A DNA stretch of 64,000 nucleotides from Butyrivibrio sp. INlla16 (GTDB lineage: Bacteria; Bacillota; Clostridia; Lachnospirales; Lachnospiraceae): contig NZ_FMYB01000021.1 in assembly GCF_900104155.1 (NCBI RefSeq), forward strand, positions 1-64,000. Direction: 5' to 3'. The notes beneath the pieces were generated by a model. That model saw only the letters and a program-made list of their open reading frames with translations. It was not told the origin of the DNA and did not search any database. Below are positions 8,114 through 16,305 of this stretch, in pieces (the first letter of the stretch is position 1; each line of letters begins with the position of its first letter). The position numbers and the translations under genes were made by a program.

Positions 8114-9418
8114 TTATGCAAATTTTAATTTGAACTTCTGAAGTTCTCTTTCAGTATCTACCTTCTGTATCTGAGCACCAAGCTCTCTTAACTTTTCATC
8201 AAAGTCTTCATAGCCACGCTCTATATATCTTATATCCTCAACAGTGGTAAATCCATCGGCGGTAAGTCCGGCAATTACAAGAGCTGCACCAGCTCGAAGA
8301 TCAGGAGCCGCTACTTCTGCGCCCGTATACTGATCAACACCCTCTATGATGGCTGTACTGCCTTCTACCTTGATATTAGCTCCCATTCTGGTGAGCTCAT
8401 CCACATATTTGAATCTGTTCTCAAAAAGCGACTCCGTAACAAGACTGATACCACTTGCAAGACCGAGCACCACGGTTATCTGTGGCTGCATGTCCGTGGG
8501 ATATCCCGGATAAGGCAGAGTCTTAACATGAGCATTCTTCATACGCTTTGTTGCTACAACTCTTACAGCATCGTCAGATTCAAGCACCTGACATCCCATT
8601 TCAATAAGTTTTGCGCTGATAGACTCCAAGTGCTTGGGGATTACATTTTTAATGGTTATATCGCCTTTAGTTGCAGCCGCTGCCATCATAAATGTTCCCG
8701 CCTCTATCTGATCGGGAATAATGGTATATTCTGTGCCATGGAGCTTCTCCACACCTCTGACACGAATAATATCTGTACCTGCACCCTTGATATCGGCTCC
8801 CATACTGTTCAGGAAGTTGGCAAGGTCAACGACATGAGGTTCCTTGGCTGCATTCTCGATAATAGTCTTACCTTCAGCCATCGAAGCAGCCATCATAATA
8901 TTGATGGTAGCTCCAACGCTGGCAATATCGAGATAAACGTGATTGGCAACAAGTCTGTCCGCATGGGCACTTATAAGTCCATGATCAATGGATACATTGG
9001 CACCAAGGGCATTGAATCCCTTGATATGCTGGTCGATAGGTCTGAGCCCGATATTGCATCCGCCGGGTATTACGACCTGTGCGTCCTTATACTTTCCCAA
9101 AAAGGCTCCGAGCATATAGTAGGATGCTCTGATCTTTTTAATAAACTCGTTTTCAATCTTGTATGTGTTGACGTTAGCAGCATTAATAGTCACTGAATGG
9201 CGTCCGGTTCTGTTAACCATGACACCGATGCTCTCCAGTGCCTGAAGCATTATGTTAGTATCCGCTTCGTCAGGCATATTATCAATATATACGGTCTCAT
9301 CAGTCATAGAAGCGGCTGCCAGAATCGGAAGCGCTGCATTCTTGGCACCGCCGATTTCAACCTCTCCTACAAGTGGTGTACCACCTTTAATTACATATTT
9401 TTCCATAATCTTATTCAT
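8114..9418 (-). CDS. murA: UDP-N-acetylglucosamine 1-carboxyvinyltransferase
   Basis: MurA transfers enolpyruvate from PEP to UDP-GlcNAc, the first committed step of peptidoglycan synthesis. The 434-residue protein has KGGTPLVGEVEIGGAKNAALP at its N-terminus and PGGCNIGLRPIDQHIKGF, with the active-site cysteine near residue 121, the fosfomycin-sensitive form. The start at 9418 has AAAGG six bases upstream; an internal ATG four codons later is possible. It has its own promoter at 9479-9507. Confidence 0.96.
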   Translation of the reverse strand: MNKIMEKYVIKGGTPLVGEVEIGGAKNAALPILAAASMTDETVYIDNMPDEADTNIMLQALESIGVMVNRTGRHSVTINAANVNTYKIENEFIKKIRASYYMLGAFLGKYKDAQVVIPGGCNIGLRPIDQHIKGFNALGANVSIDHGLISAHADRLVANHVYLDIASVGATINIMMAASMAEGKTIIENAAKEPHVVDLANFLNSMGADIKGAGTDIIRVRGVEKLHGTEYTIIPDQIEAGTFMMAAAATKGDITIKNVIPKHLESISAKLIEMGCQVLESDDAVRVVATKRMKNAHVKTLPYPGYPTDMQPQITVVLGLASGISLVTESLFENRFKYVDELTRMGANIKVEGSTAIIEGVDQYTGAEVAAPDLRAGAALVIAGLTADGFTTVEDIRYIERGYEDFDEKLRELGAQIQKVDTERELQKFKLKFA

Positions 9419-9419
9419 T

Positions 9420-9437
9420 CACGCCTTTGTGAATCAC
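9420..9437 (-). promoter_or_regulatory. Small hairpin around the murA ribosome binding site
   Basis: On the minus strand ATTCAC and GTGAAT flank AAAGGC just before the murA start; the loop carries the AAAGG ribosome binding site, and the second arm abuts the ATG. It might modulate initiation, but six base pairs is short. Confidence 0.35.
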
Positions 9438-9478
9438 CAAGTTGATAAACTTCTCCCCATAATTTATTAACGGCTTAT

Positions 9479-9507
9479 GTTATACCACAAAATAGCAAAT
9501 TTGTAAA
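9479..9507 (-). promoter_or_regulatory. Promoter of murA
   Basis: On the minus strand TTTACA (9507-9502) and TATAAC (9484-9479) are 17 bases apart, about 60 bases upstream of the murA start and just after the end of the M23 peptidase gene. Confidence 0.75.
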
Positions 9508-9517
9508 ATCAGGTTCG

Positions 9518-11095
9518 TCAGTTCAAGTAATTAAGCGGGTTCACCTGCGCTCCGTTTATAAGAATTTCAAAGTGGAGATGTGCTCCGGTACTTACACCTG
9601 TATTACCACTAAGCGCAATCTTCTGACCCTGAGAAACACTCTGTCCGGGCTTAACAAGAATCTTGGACAAGTGTCCGTATCTGGTCTCTCTGCCATCAGA
9701 ATGGCTTATATAAATAACATATCCATAGCCTCTGCCCCATCCTGCTCTGGTTACAACGCCGGCATTTGAAGCCATTACCGCTGTTCCCACAGGAGTAGCC
9801 CAGTCTACACCCTTATGGAAGGTGCTGGCACCCTTGGTCGGAGCATTTCTTCTTCCGAATCCGGATGTCTGTCTTCCACCCGAGATAGGTTTAATATATG
9901 TAGGAGGCACAATAGTTCCGCGCTCAACAATCTTGGGAACCGCCTCGTAGGTAACCTCTTCCTTCTGAATATCACGTCCCGTCTCGGAATTATTAACATA
10001 AGATATCTTTGCTACCACCTTGCGGTGACCTGCCGAAGGCTCCTGAACCACCTCAGTTCTTGTCGTATACCAGGAATCATTATCCCTGTAGATTACATCA
10101 GCTTCGTAGTCTTCCTCATAATATTGCTGTGTAGTATATACAACTGAAAGCTCCGGCTCGGGAACGGTTACTATAATCTCATCCCCGGCTCTGATAGTGG
10201 AATTCTCACTATCAATTGTCTCATTCATCGCAATAAGATCATCAAGAGGCAGTCCAAAATCCTCAGCGATAGTTCCCAGCGTATCGCCGGTCTTTATCTC
10301 GTAAATCTGGTTTGTCTCCTGATCCTTTGTTACCTCATCTATTGCTGTGTTAATATCTTTTATCTCTGAGGACGGCAAATAACTCTCAACCACTTCAACC
10401 TTATCTCCGAAATCTATGGACATAAGGCCAAGCTGATAATCCTCAAAGCTCTTTTCTTCTATTAAAGGCTTAATCTTTCTGAACACATCGGAAATTGCAA
10501 GGTCTATACCTGCCTCCGGGAGTCTTGTCTCCTCTTCCTCTTTTTGTGCCTCCTCAACCGATACTATCTGTGAAGTAAGCACATTCACTTCTCTGGAAGG
10601 ATCCGTAACAAGATCCACCTTATATTTTCCCTCGGTATCATATTTGCCAAGTGCCTTTGAAAGAAGCGTAAATACATCATCTTTGCTGGCCAGATTGACT
10701 GAATACTGATTTATTTTTACTGTATACGAACGCTCAAGAGTGGATAATCTGCTCTTATCAAGAACCTCCACCATTTTGTTTCTTACGGATTTCCTTGAAT
10801 CCACTTTGCCAAGCAGCACTTCGCTTCCTTTCAGACTAAGCTCTGCGTCCGTCAGGATAAGTTCATCACTACCCGATGAGAGTTGTCTTCTCGCCTCACG
10901 AAGGCACTTTTCTGCTGCCTGCTTTGATCCAAGAGTTCCGACCTCAACTCCGTTAAGAAATACTGTGAAAATGTTATCACCTGTATTTTTGATAGGAGAA
11001 AAAATAGGTAATATCAAAATAATCCAGACAGCAATCGCAAGAATCTCGCCCTTAAGCATGCCTATACGTATTTTCTTGTGACCTGAAAACTTCAT
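9518..11095 (-). CDS. Membrane-anchored M23 peptidoglycan endopeptidase with LysM and G5 domains
   Basis: This 525-residue protein probably cleaves peptidoglycan cross-bridges outside the cell. A signal-anchor segment lies at about residues 14-35. It is followed by a 220-residue region of unknown fold, a LysM domain (YEIKTGDTLGTIAEDFGLPL, about 264-310), a G5-like domain (about 315-395) and a C-terminal M23 domain. The zinc ligands are visible as HKGVD (His427, Asp431) and HLHFE (His508). It follows the coiled-coil membrane protein by three bases. The combination resembles the M23-LysM-G5 proteins of Clostridia that act in growth or division. Confidence 0.92.
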   Translation of the reverse strand: MKFSGHKKIRIGMLKGEILAIAVWIILILPIFSPIKNTGDNIFTVFLNGVEVGTLGSKQAAEKCLREARRQLSSGSDELILTDAELSLKGSEVLLGKVDSRKSVRNKMVEVLDKSRLSTLERSYTVKINQYSVNLASKDDVFTLLSKALGKYDTEGKYKVDLVTDPSREVNVLTSQIVSVEEAQKEEEETRLPEAGIDLAISDVFRKIKPLIEEKSFEDYQLGLMSIDFGDKVEVVESYLPSSEIKDINTAIDEVTKDQETNQIYEIKTGDTLGTIAEDFGLPLDDLIAMNETIDSENSTIRAGDEIIVTVPEPELSVVYTTQQYYEEDYEADVIYRDNDSWYTTRTEVVQEPSAGHRKVVAKISYVNNSETGRDIQKEEVTYEAVPKIVERGTIVPPTYIKPISGGRQTSGFGRRNAPTKGASTFHKGVDWATPVGTAVMASNAGVVTRAGWGRGYGYVIYISHSDGRETRYGHLSKILVKPGQSVSQGQKIALSGNTGVSTGAHLHFEILINGAQVNPLNYLN

Positions 11096-11098
11096 TCT

Positions 11099-11674
11099 TT
11101 AAACCAAACCTACAATTCTTAAGATTAATAATGCAAGATTAGCTATAACAGCCAATAATGTTACAACAACAAGAGGCATAAGCCCTCTATTCTTTGCTCT
11201 GTTAGCTCTTTGCATGGAATCAAGCTGTCTTACGAGCACTGTAAACTCACTTCTTATTGATTCCATCTGTTTCTTTAAATCTTCACGTATTTCATCAAGC
11301 TGCTTTTTCTGTTCATCTGCCACTGAAGCCTGAACATTCCTGTATATTCTGACGCCTACATCATGCGTTGCCTCATCACTCTTGTCAAATCTGTCAGCAA
11401 GACTTTCATTAAGCTCTTTTACGGCACTGCCAAGCTCTTTGGACATTCTATCCGCTTCAATTTTGCCGTTTTTCAAATCATCAAGAACATCTTCTATATT
11501 ATTCAGTCTGTCTTCAAGTTTTTTAGCATTTTGACGAAGAACGGCTATCTCTTCTTCATACTGCTTGTTCTGGCTCTCGATCTGCTCCCTGTGTGCAGCT
11601 TCAGCAGCTGTATTGGCTTTAATCATTTCCTGTGCACTGATCTTCCCATCAACTCTTCCAATCATGTTGTCCAT
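11099..11674 (-). CDS. Coiled-coil protein with C-terminal membrane anchor
   Basis: The 191-residue protein is almost entirely helical and highly charged, with heptad-like repeats over about residues 20-155, and ends in one hydrophobic segment (GLMPLVVVTLLAVIANLALL). It is therefore a tail-anchored cytoplasmic coiled-coil protein. No known family is recognised. The start at 11674 is preferred over an in-frame codon four residues upstream because GGGAGGAGCC directly precedes it. It is followed three bases later by the M23 endopeptidase gene, so it may help position that enzyme or act in cell-envelope morphogenesis; this is inference from the neighbourhood. Confidence 0.85.
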   Translation of the reverse strand: MDNMIGRVDGKISAQEMIKANTAAEAAHREQIESQNKQYEEEIAVLRQNAKKLEDRLNNIEDVLDDLKNGKIEADRMSKELGSAVKELNESLADRFDKSDEATHDVGVRIYRNVQASVADEQKKQLDEIREDLKKQMESIRSEFTVLVRQLDSMQRANRAKNRGLMPLVVVTLLAVIANLALLILRIVGLV

Positions 11675-12007
11675 GGCTCCTCCCAAATTTGAACAAACTC
11701 TTTTAAAATGTCCTCCGACTAAGCGGCTAAATAATAGGTTACATCATTTATGCATTTCGCACAATAATAGTTTTATTATGTTTAATCTTTTGTAGATATT
11801 CACCCCGAGTTTAAACTTTATTAATATTTTGTTCATAAATCATTGTTATAATTATACAGAACCAAGGGAACAAGGTTCATTACGAAGCTCTGATAGAAGC
11901 TCCGATAGATAGATAAATTTTTTCATAATAGCCCGGGTGCCGAGAGGTGCCTGGGCACTCCTCATTAATGGGCTTATTTTCTTCCTTAATTACGCAGACA
12001 TGACCGA
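11675..12007. other. 333-base intergenic region between the alarmone synthetase and the coiled-coil protein
   Basis: No protein gene was recognised here. The right half (about 11859-11992) contains the candidate plus-strand RNA listed separately. The left part is AT-rich and should carry the promoter for the minus-strand coiled-coil gene, but no convincing -35/-10 pair could be picked. Confidence 0.6.
11859..11992 (+). ncRNA. Candidate small RNA on the plus strand
   Basis: An extended -10 promoter, TGTTATAAT (11844-11852), is followed by about 130 bases that look structured. GAACC and GGTTC close a 5' hairpin near 11859-11878; a GAAGCTC repeat follows. A GC-rich 3' element near 11931-11974 is closed by AGCCC and GGGCT with an inner hairpin GTGCCTGGGCAC, and then runs into TTATTTTCTT. 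This has the layout of a small RNA with an intrinsic terminator. It converges with the alarmone synthetase gene. On the minus strand the same stem could terminate that gene, although the bases after it (ATTATG) are a poor U tract. Confidence 0.4.
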
Positions 12008-12643
12008 TCACTTCGGGGGAGTAATAGCCTGAATCTCCTCGTTGAGTGACAGCATCCTGTCATCCAGCTCCGCCACCATTCTGGCACATTCAAAAAGCTG
12101 CGCTTTAATATTGGCCGGTGCCTTAGTTTCGAACTTGTATTGTATCTTATGCTCAAGACTTGCCCAAAAGTCCATAGCAACAGTTCTTATCTGAACCTCT
12201 ACCTTAACCTCAGCAGTATGATCCGAAAGATACACAGGAACTGCTACAATCATGTGATAACTACGATATCCGCTGGTTTTAGGATTCATTATATAATCTT
12301 TTATCGTAAGAACCTTGATATCTTTCTGATTACTGATCATATCAGCAATTCTGTAAATATCAGAAGTAAATGAGCAGATAATCCTGATTCCGGCTATATC
12401 GTTAATATATTTCATCATATTTTCCAGAGTTGACTCGTAGCCGTGACGCTTCAATTTCTTCACTATACTTTCCGGCGTCTTTATTCTGGATTTAATATGC
12501 TCTATAGGATTATATCTGTGAACTTCCTGAAACTCATCATTTAATATCTCAATTTTGGTATTTATCTGCTTAAGCGCAGAGTTATACAGAAGACTGACCT
12601 CCTCCCAGCTTTTTATATCTCCGTCAGATAATCTGGATCCCAT
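12008..12643 (-). CDS. Small alarmone synthetase (RelQ/YjbM-like GTP pyrophosphokinase)
   Basis: Small alarmone synthetases make (p)ppGpp from ATP and GTP/GDP without a hydrolase domain. The 211-residue length matches RelQ/YjbM. The RelA/SpoT synthetase core is visible: RIKTPESIVKKLKR, INDIAGIRIICSFTSDIY, KTSGYRSYHMIVAVPV and VEVQIRTVAMDFWASLEHKIQYK. GGGGGAATTATT precedes the ATG. It lies 25 bases downstream of a glycosyltransferase gene, at the end of the polysaccharide block, and could link wall-polymer synthesis to starvation or wall stress; in Bacillus related enzymes respond to cell-wall antibiotics. Confidence 0.93.
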   Translation of the reverse strand: MGSRLSDGDIKSWEEVSLLYNSALKQINTKIEILNDEFQEVHRYNPIEHIKSRIKTPESIVKKLKRHGYESTLENMMKYINDIAGIRIICSFTSDIYRIADMISNQKDIKVLTIKDYIMNPKTSGYRSYHMIVAVPVYLSDHTAEVKVEVQIRTVAMDFWASLEHKIQYKFETKAPANIKAQLFECARMVAELDDRMLSLNEEIQAITPPK

Positions 12644-12668
12644 AATAATTCCCCCTAAAACATTTCGA

Positions 12669-13598
12669 TTACTTATCCCAATAAGCCTTATTTAACGAGC
12701 AGGCTCTTACAAGGCCCTTGGGCAGTCTCTTGTATCTTCTTCCCATCCTGTAGCCCACAAATCTGAACCCGCACATTATCACATAATGCGGCACAAGATA
12801 AAACTTTCCGATGTGCTCGAAATGTCTGATGGTGTCCCTCACCATCCTTTTTCCTTCAGACTCCGATTTTATACCTGCGAATATTTCAGGATGATCCGTC
12901 TGTGACACTCCGAGGTCAAAATTCCGATGGAACTGCTGCGCGCAGGAATAATTGTGTGAATGTATCACTCCCGCTTCAGGCACATAGCATATTGCATATC
13001 CCTGATACATAGCATTACCGGCGTATACCATATCCTCATTGAAAATTGCTTTATGTAAAAAACCGCCCACCTTATCGAAAACATCTCTTCTGTACATTGC
13101 ACATACATTAGAGCAGAAAAATGTCTTGATGCCCAGCTTAGGCAGATCTTTGATAGTCTTCTTCATAGCAACGGTTGGATAATTAAACTTTCTGGAATAC
13201 CGCTCAGCGAGATTGCAATCAGACTTGGGATACTGTCTTGCATATGCCGCAGCAACCTGCGGATCTTCGAGAGCCTTGACCAGATTGGATATAAGCGAAA
13301 GATCTCTTGGCACAGCATCCTGAGTAATCATCAAAAAGAGATCGGCATTAGACATACTGACTCCAAGATTCCTCGTTTCACCATGGTCGAATTCTTTTTT
13401 TGAAATATGATGTACCACAATATTATCGTATTTATTTATTGTGTCCATCGCATCTTTTCTTTCAACCAGATAATGCTTCTCTGTATTTACAATGATGATC
13501 TTTTCCGGTCTGTACGCCTGCTTTTCAAGCTCATCAATAAGCATCGAAAGCTCTGCTCCCGGTTTATAGGTTGGAATAATTACATCTACTGTCTGCAT
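12669..13598 (-). CDS. Family 2 glycosyltransferase (rhamnosyltransferase-like)
   Basis: The 309-residue GT-A protein starts with VDVIIPTYKPG, has FDHGETRNLGV (sugar-nucleotide binding), FLMITQDAVP at the DxD position and a FNEDMVYAGNAMYQGY acceptor region. It most resembles the rhamnosyltransferases that use dTDP-rhamnose, so it would add a rhamnose-type residue on the cytoplasmic side. No membrane segment is obvious. Its start lies 33 bases downstream of a strong terminator hairpin (13631-13650) behind the LCP gene, so expression may depend on read-through. AAAAGGG precedes the ATG. Confidence 0.85.
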   Translation of the reverse strand: MQTVDVIIPTYKPGAELSMLIDELEKQAYRPEKIIIVNTEKHYLVERKDAMDTINKYDNIVVHHISKKEFDHGETRNLGVSMSNADLFLMITQDAVPRDLSLISNLVKALEDPQVAAAYARQYPKSDCNLAERYSRKFNYPTVAMKKTIKDLPKLGIKTFFCSNVCAMYRRDVFDKVGGFLHKAIFNEDMVYAGNAMYQGYAICYVPEAGVIHSHNYSCAQQFHRNFDLGVSQTDHPEIFAGIKSESEGKRMVRDTIRHFEHIGKFYLVPHYVIMCGFRFVGYRMGRRYKRLPKGLVRACSLNKAYWDK

Positions 13599-13630
13599 CT
13601 GTACCCTTTTTTATCACAAAGAAAAATTAA

Positions 13631-13650
13631 GCCCCGGCTGATACCGGGGC
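13631..13650 (-). terminator. Intrinsic terminator or attenuator after the LCP gene
   Basis: On the minus strand GCCCCGG-TATCAG-CCGGGGC forms a 7-base-pair GC stem followed by TTAATTTTTCTTT. It lies between the LCP stop codon (13668) and the next minus-strand glycosyltransferase start (13598). Confidence 0.88.
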
Positions 13651-13667
13651 CACGTTTCGTAAGTCGT

Positions 13668-14759
13668 TTATCTGTCGATATACTCATCTGTATCAGCAGC
13701 GATTTTCTGACTATACTCTTGTACGCTCGGTGATACTTCATATTCAGTATCATCGAATAAAAATTCATGAAGCCACTTTACATTTGAAGTAAGGTCTTCA
13801 GGGACTACGCAACTTCCCTTTTTACCAATTGTGCCTGTTGCTCTCATGCTTGAGGTCGGGAATCCATCACTTGATACTACATTGTAGTTGGTGATATTAC
13901 CCAAAAGTTTAATAATATCCTGAAGATCCAGAGAAGTATAGGTCTCTCCGAATATCTTGCTGGCTACATTCTCCAGCTCGGGAAGACTGATGGTCTTAGC
14001 CTTGGTCAAAATAGCCATAAGGACAGTTCGCTGTCTCTCAGCTCTTCTGAAGTCATCTCCTGCAGTATATCTGATACGGCAATAAGCTGTAGCCTGAAGT
14101 CCGTTAAGAGTCTGCATTCCTGTCTGTGTAACGGGTGTATATTTAAGGCCCAGCTCCTCTGCCATTGTGGACTGGTAGTTATTGAGGTGAGTAATCTCGT
14201 TCTCTTCAATAACAATATCAACTCCGCCAAGCTCATCAATAACATCAGTAAGTCCGCCAAAACCAATAGTAACAAAATCAGTAATATCCATATCAAGATT
14301 CATGTTCAACATGGAAATTGCCTGCTGGGGACCGCCCTTCGCATATGCAACATTACACTTGTTGTAAGTATCATTACTCAGGTTAAGATATGTATCACGA
14401 TAAACAGATGCCAGTCTGATCTCACCATTCTCATTGTTAATTGAAGCGATAATGATGGTATCACTTCTGGTGTTCTTATCAAGATCACCTTCACGTGAAT
14501 CTACACCGAAGAGTGCCAGATTAGTATATCCGGTCATCTGCTCATTCTCTTCAACTCCGGTATTAACACTCTCAGCAATTACTTCCTCATCAAGGTTTAC
14601 TTTACCAACCTTGTCAACCTTCATTTTGCCAAATAAAGTCCATACAATAAAAAGAAGTATAAGCAGAACAACAATCTCAACACCAAAAATAATAAGTGCC
14701 CGCTTTGTGTTCTTCTTTCTGCCTCTTCTGCCTGAGTTTCCACTCCTGCGATTCGACAT
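13668..14759 (-). CDS. LytR-CpsA-Psr (LCP) family cell-wall polymer ligase
   Basis: LCP enzymes transfer undecaprenyl-linked glycopolymers to peptidoglycan outside the membrane. The 363-residue protein has an Arg/Lys-rich cytoplasmic tail, one membrane segment (about residues 20-42) and the LCP domain: ALFGVDSREGDLDKNTRSDT, ASVYRDTYL, GGVDIVIEE and TAYCRIRYTAGDDFRRAERQ, including the arginines that bind the lipid pyrophosphate. The start at 14759 has AGGAG eight bases upstream; an in-frame extension of 19 codons lacks support. Position next to the WcaJ-like initiator suggests it attaches the polysaccharide made by this locus. Confidence 0.94.
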   Translation of the reverse strand: MSNRRSGNSGRRGRKKNTKRALIIFGVEIVVLLILLFIVWTLFGKMKVDKVGKVNLDEEVIAESVNTGVEENEQMTGYTNLALFGVDSREGDLDKNTRSDTIIIASINNENGEIRLASVYRDTYLNLSNDTYNKCNVAYAKGGPQQAISMLNMNLDMDITDFVTIGFGGLTDVIDELGGVDIVIEENEITHLNNYQSTMAEELGLKYTPVTQTGMQTLNGLQATAYCRIRYTAGDDFRRAERQRTVLMAILTKAKTISLPELENVASKIFGETYTSLDLQDIIKLLGNITNYNVVSSDGFPTSSMRATGTIGKKGSCVVPEDLTSNVKWLHEFLFDDTEYEVSPSVQEYSQKIAADTDEYIDR

Positions 14760-14838
14760 ATCAAAAATCTCCTTATAATTTATGTTTTCCAATGTCCTAT
14801 TTTGCCATAAAAACATAAATTATACAAGCAAAAGGTCA

Positions 14839-16242
14839 TCAATAGGCATTCTTATTGATAAATCCATGAAAAATCGTTCCTATCAGAATTCTGACGTCAA
14901 ATTCCATCGTCCAGTTTTCAATATAATAAATATCGTACTCGATTCGCTTTCTAATAGAAGTGTCGCCTCTGTAGCCATTAATCTGTGCCCATCCGGTAAG
15001 TCCGGGGCGCACCTGATGCTTAACCATATAGCGGGGGATGTCCTGTCTGAACTTCTCAACAAACTGCGGGCGTTCCGGTCTTGGTCCTATCAGCGACATA
15101 TCGCCAATCAGAATATTAAATAACTGCGGAAGCTCATCGATACTGTGCGATCTCAAAAATCTTCCGATAGGTGTAACCCTTGGATCATCCTTTGTTGTCC
15201 AGGCCTTCTTTTCGGATTTCTCAGACTGCATCTCCATGGTTCTGAATTTATACATCATAAATTTCTGACCGTGAAGCCCCACTCTCTCCTGTTTGAAAAT
15301 TATCGGCCCCGGGCTTGAAAGCTTAACAGCTATAGCAGCTGCCAGCATAACCGGAGAAAAAATAATCATGCCGAAAAGAGCCCCAATAATATCGGTAACT
15401 CTCTTAACAAAAACATTAAATCCATTGGTAAGAGGTACATATCTTATATTGATAACAGGAAGTCCAAGGATATCTTCTGTATATGGATTACTTGGGAAAA
15501 GACTGGTGTAATCCGGAATAAACTTTGTATGTATTCCTGACTTTTCACAAATATCAACAAGATCCTCAAGTCTGTCATATCTGTCCAGCGGAAGCGTAAT
15601 TGTTATTTCGTCGTACTCGTTTTCACGAATATAATCCGTAAGTTTGCTGATCTTAGCTATTACCTTTACTCCGTGATAGGTAGTTCCAAGCGGAACTACA
15701 TCATCAAGTATTCCCGAAACAACATATCCCCACTGCGGATTATTATTTATTCTGCTGATGTAACCTTCAGCGGTTCTGGAATATCCTACAAGCAATATGT
15801 GTTTAAGGTTATAACCCTTTCGTCTGAAATATTTAAGGATCCTTCTCAAAAGCACCCTGGAAATACTCATCAGAAACACATTGATAACCGAGAACATCGC
15901 GATCATAGTTCTCGAGAAATCCGGTTGATTTATCATGTACAGTACAACGATAAATCCTATAAAACCAATCAAATTGGCCTTCAAGATATTATATAGTTCA
16001 TGCCTTATCCTTGTCGCACGGCGGGGCATATACAGGTTCACCATATTGTACAGAACCATATATGCAGGCACCAAAAAATAGAGGGCAGTAAAGTATGTCC
16101 CCATTGAAAGGTAGCCTCCCTCCGGCTTCGAAATCGGTGATTCGAATTTCAAATAGAAAGCCAGCATATAGGAACAGGCTACAATAATGCCGTCCCCAAC
16201 GACGTGCAGCATGTTCAGATTTTTCTGGTTGTCTTTTATCAT
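14839..16242 (-). CDS. Undecaprenyl-phosphate sugar phosphotransferase (WcaJ/CpsE-like)
   Basis: This polyisoprenyl-phosphate hexose-1-phosphate transferase starts repeat-unit synthesis by moving a sugar-1-phosphate, often glucose or galactose, to undecaprenyl phosphate. The 467-residue protein has the full layout: four N-terminal membrane segments, a CoA-binding-like domain (about 140-250) with VGYSRTAEGYI, a fifth hydrophobic segment near 280-305, and the catalytic domain with SSPGPIIFKQERVG, MYKFRTME, RSHSIDELPQLFNIL, IGPRPERP and VRPGLTGWAQ. It lies directly upstream of the LCP gene. No clear ribosome binding site precedes the ATG. The exact sugar cannot be read from the sequence. Confidence 0.93.
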   Translation of the reverse strand: MIKDNQKNLNMLHVVGDGIIVACSYMLAFYLKFESPISKPEGGYLSMGTYFTALYFLVPAYMVLYNMVNLYMPRRATRIRHELYNILKANLIGFIGFIVVLYMINQPDFSRTMIAMFSVINVFLMSISRVLLRRILKYFRRKGYNLKHILLVGYSRTAEGYISRINNNPQWGYVVSGILDDVVPLGTTYHGVKVIAKISKLTDYIRENEYDEITITLPLDRYDRLEDLVDICEKSGIHTKFIPDYTSLFPSNPYTEDILGLPVINIRYVPLTNGFNVFVKRVTDIIGALFGMIIFSPVMLAAAIAVKLSSPGPIIFKQERVGLHGQKFMMYKFRTMEMQSEKSEKKAWTTKDDPRVTPIGRFLRSHSIDELPQLFNILIGDMSLIGPRPERPQFVEKFRQDIPRYMVKHQVRPGLTGWAQINGYRGDTSIRKRIEYDIYYIENWTMEFDVRILIGTIFHGFINKNAY

Positions 16243-16305
16243 ATCTACAATATTTTATAACATTTCATAGTGAAAAACAAAAAGTCTTTGAAATTTTACT
16301 ACATT

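Noticed and set aside
11931..11974. TPP riboswitch-like GGGTGCC and GAGA words in the GC-rich element
   Set aside because: The remaining conserved TPP (THI) elements are absent and no thiamine gene is near, so it is reported only as a candidate RNA.
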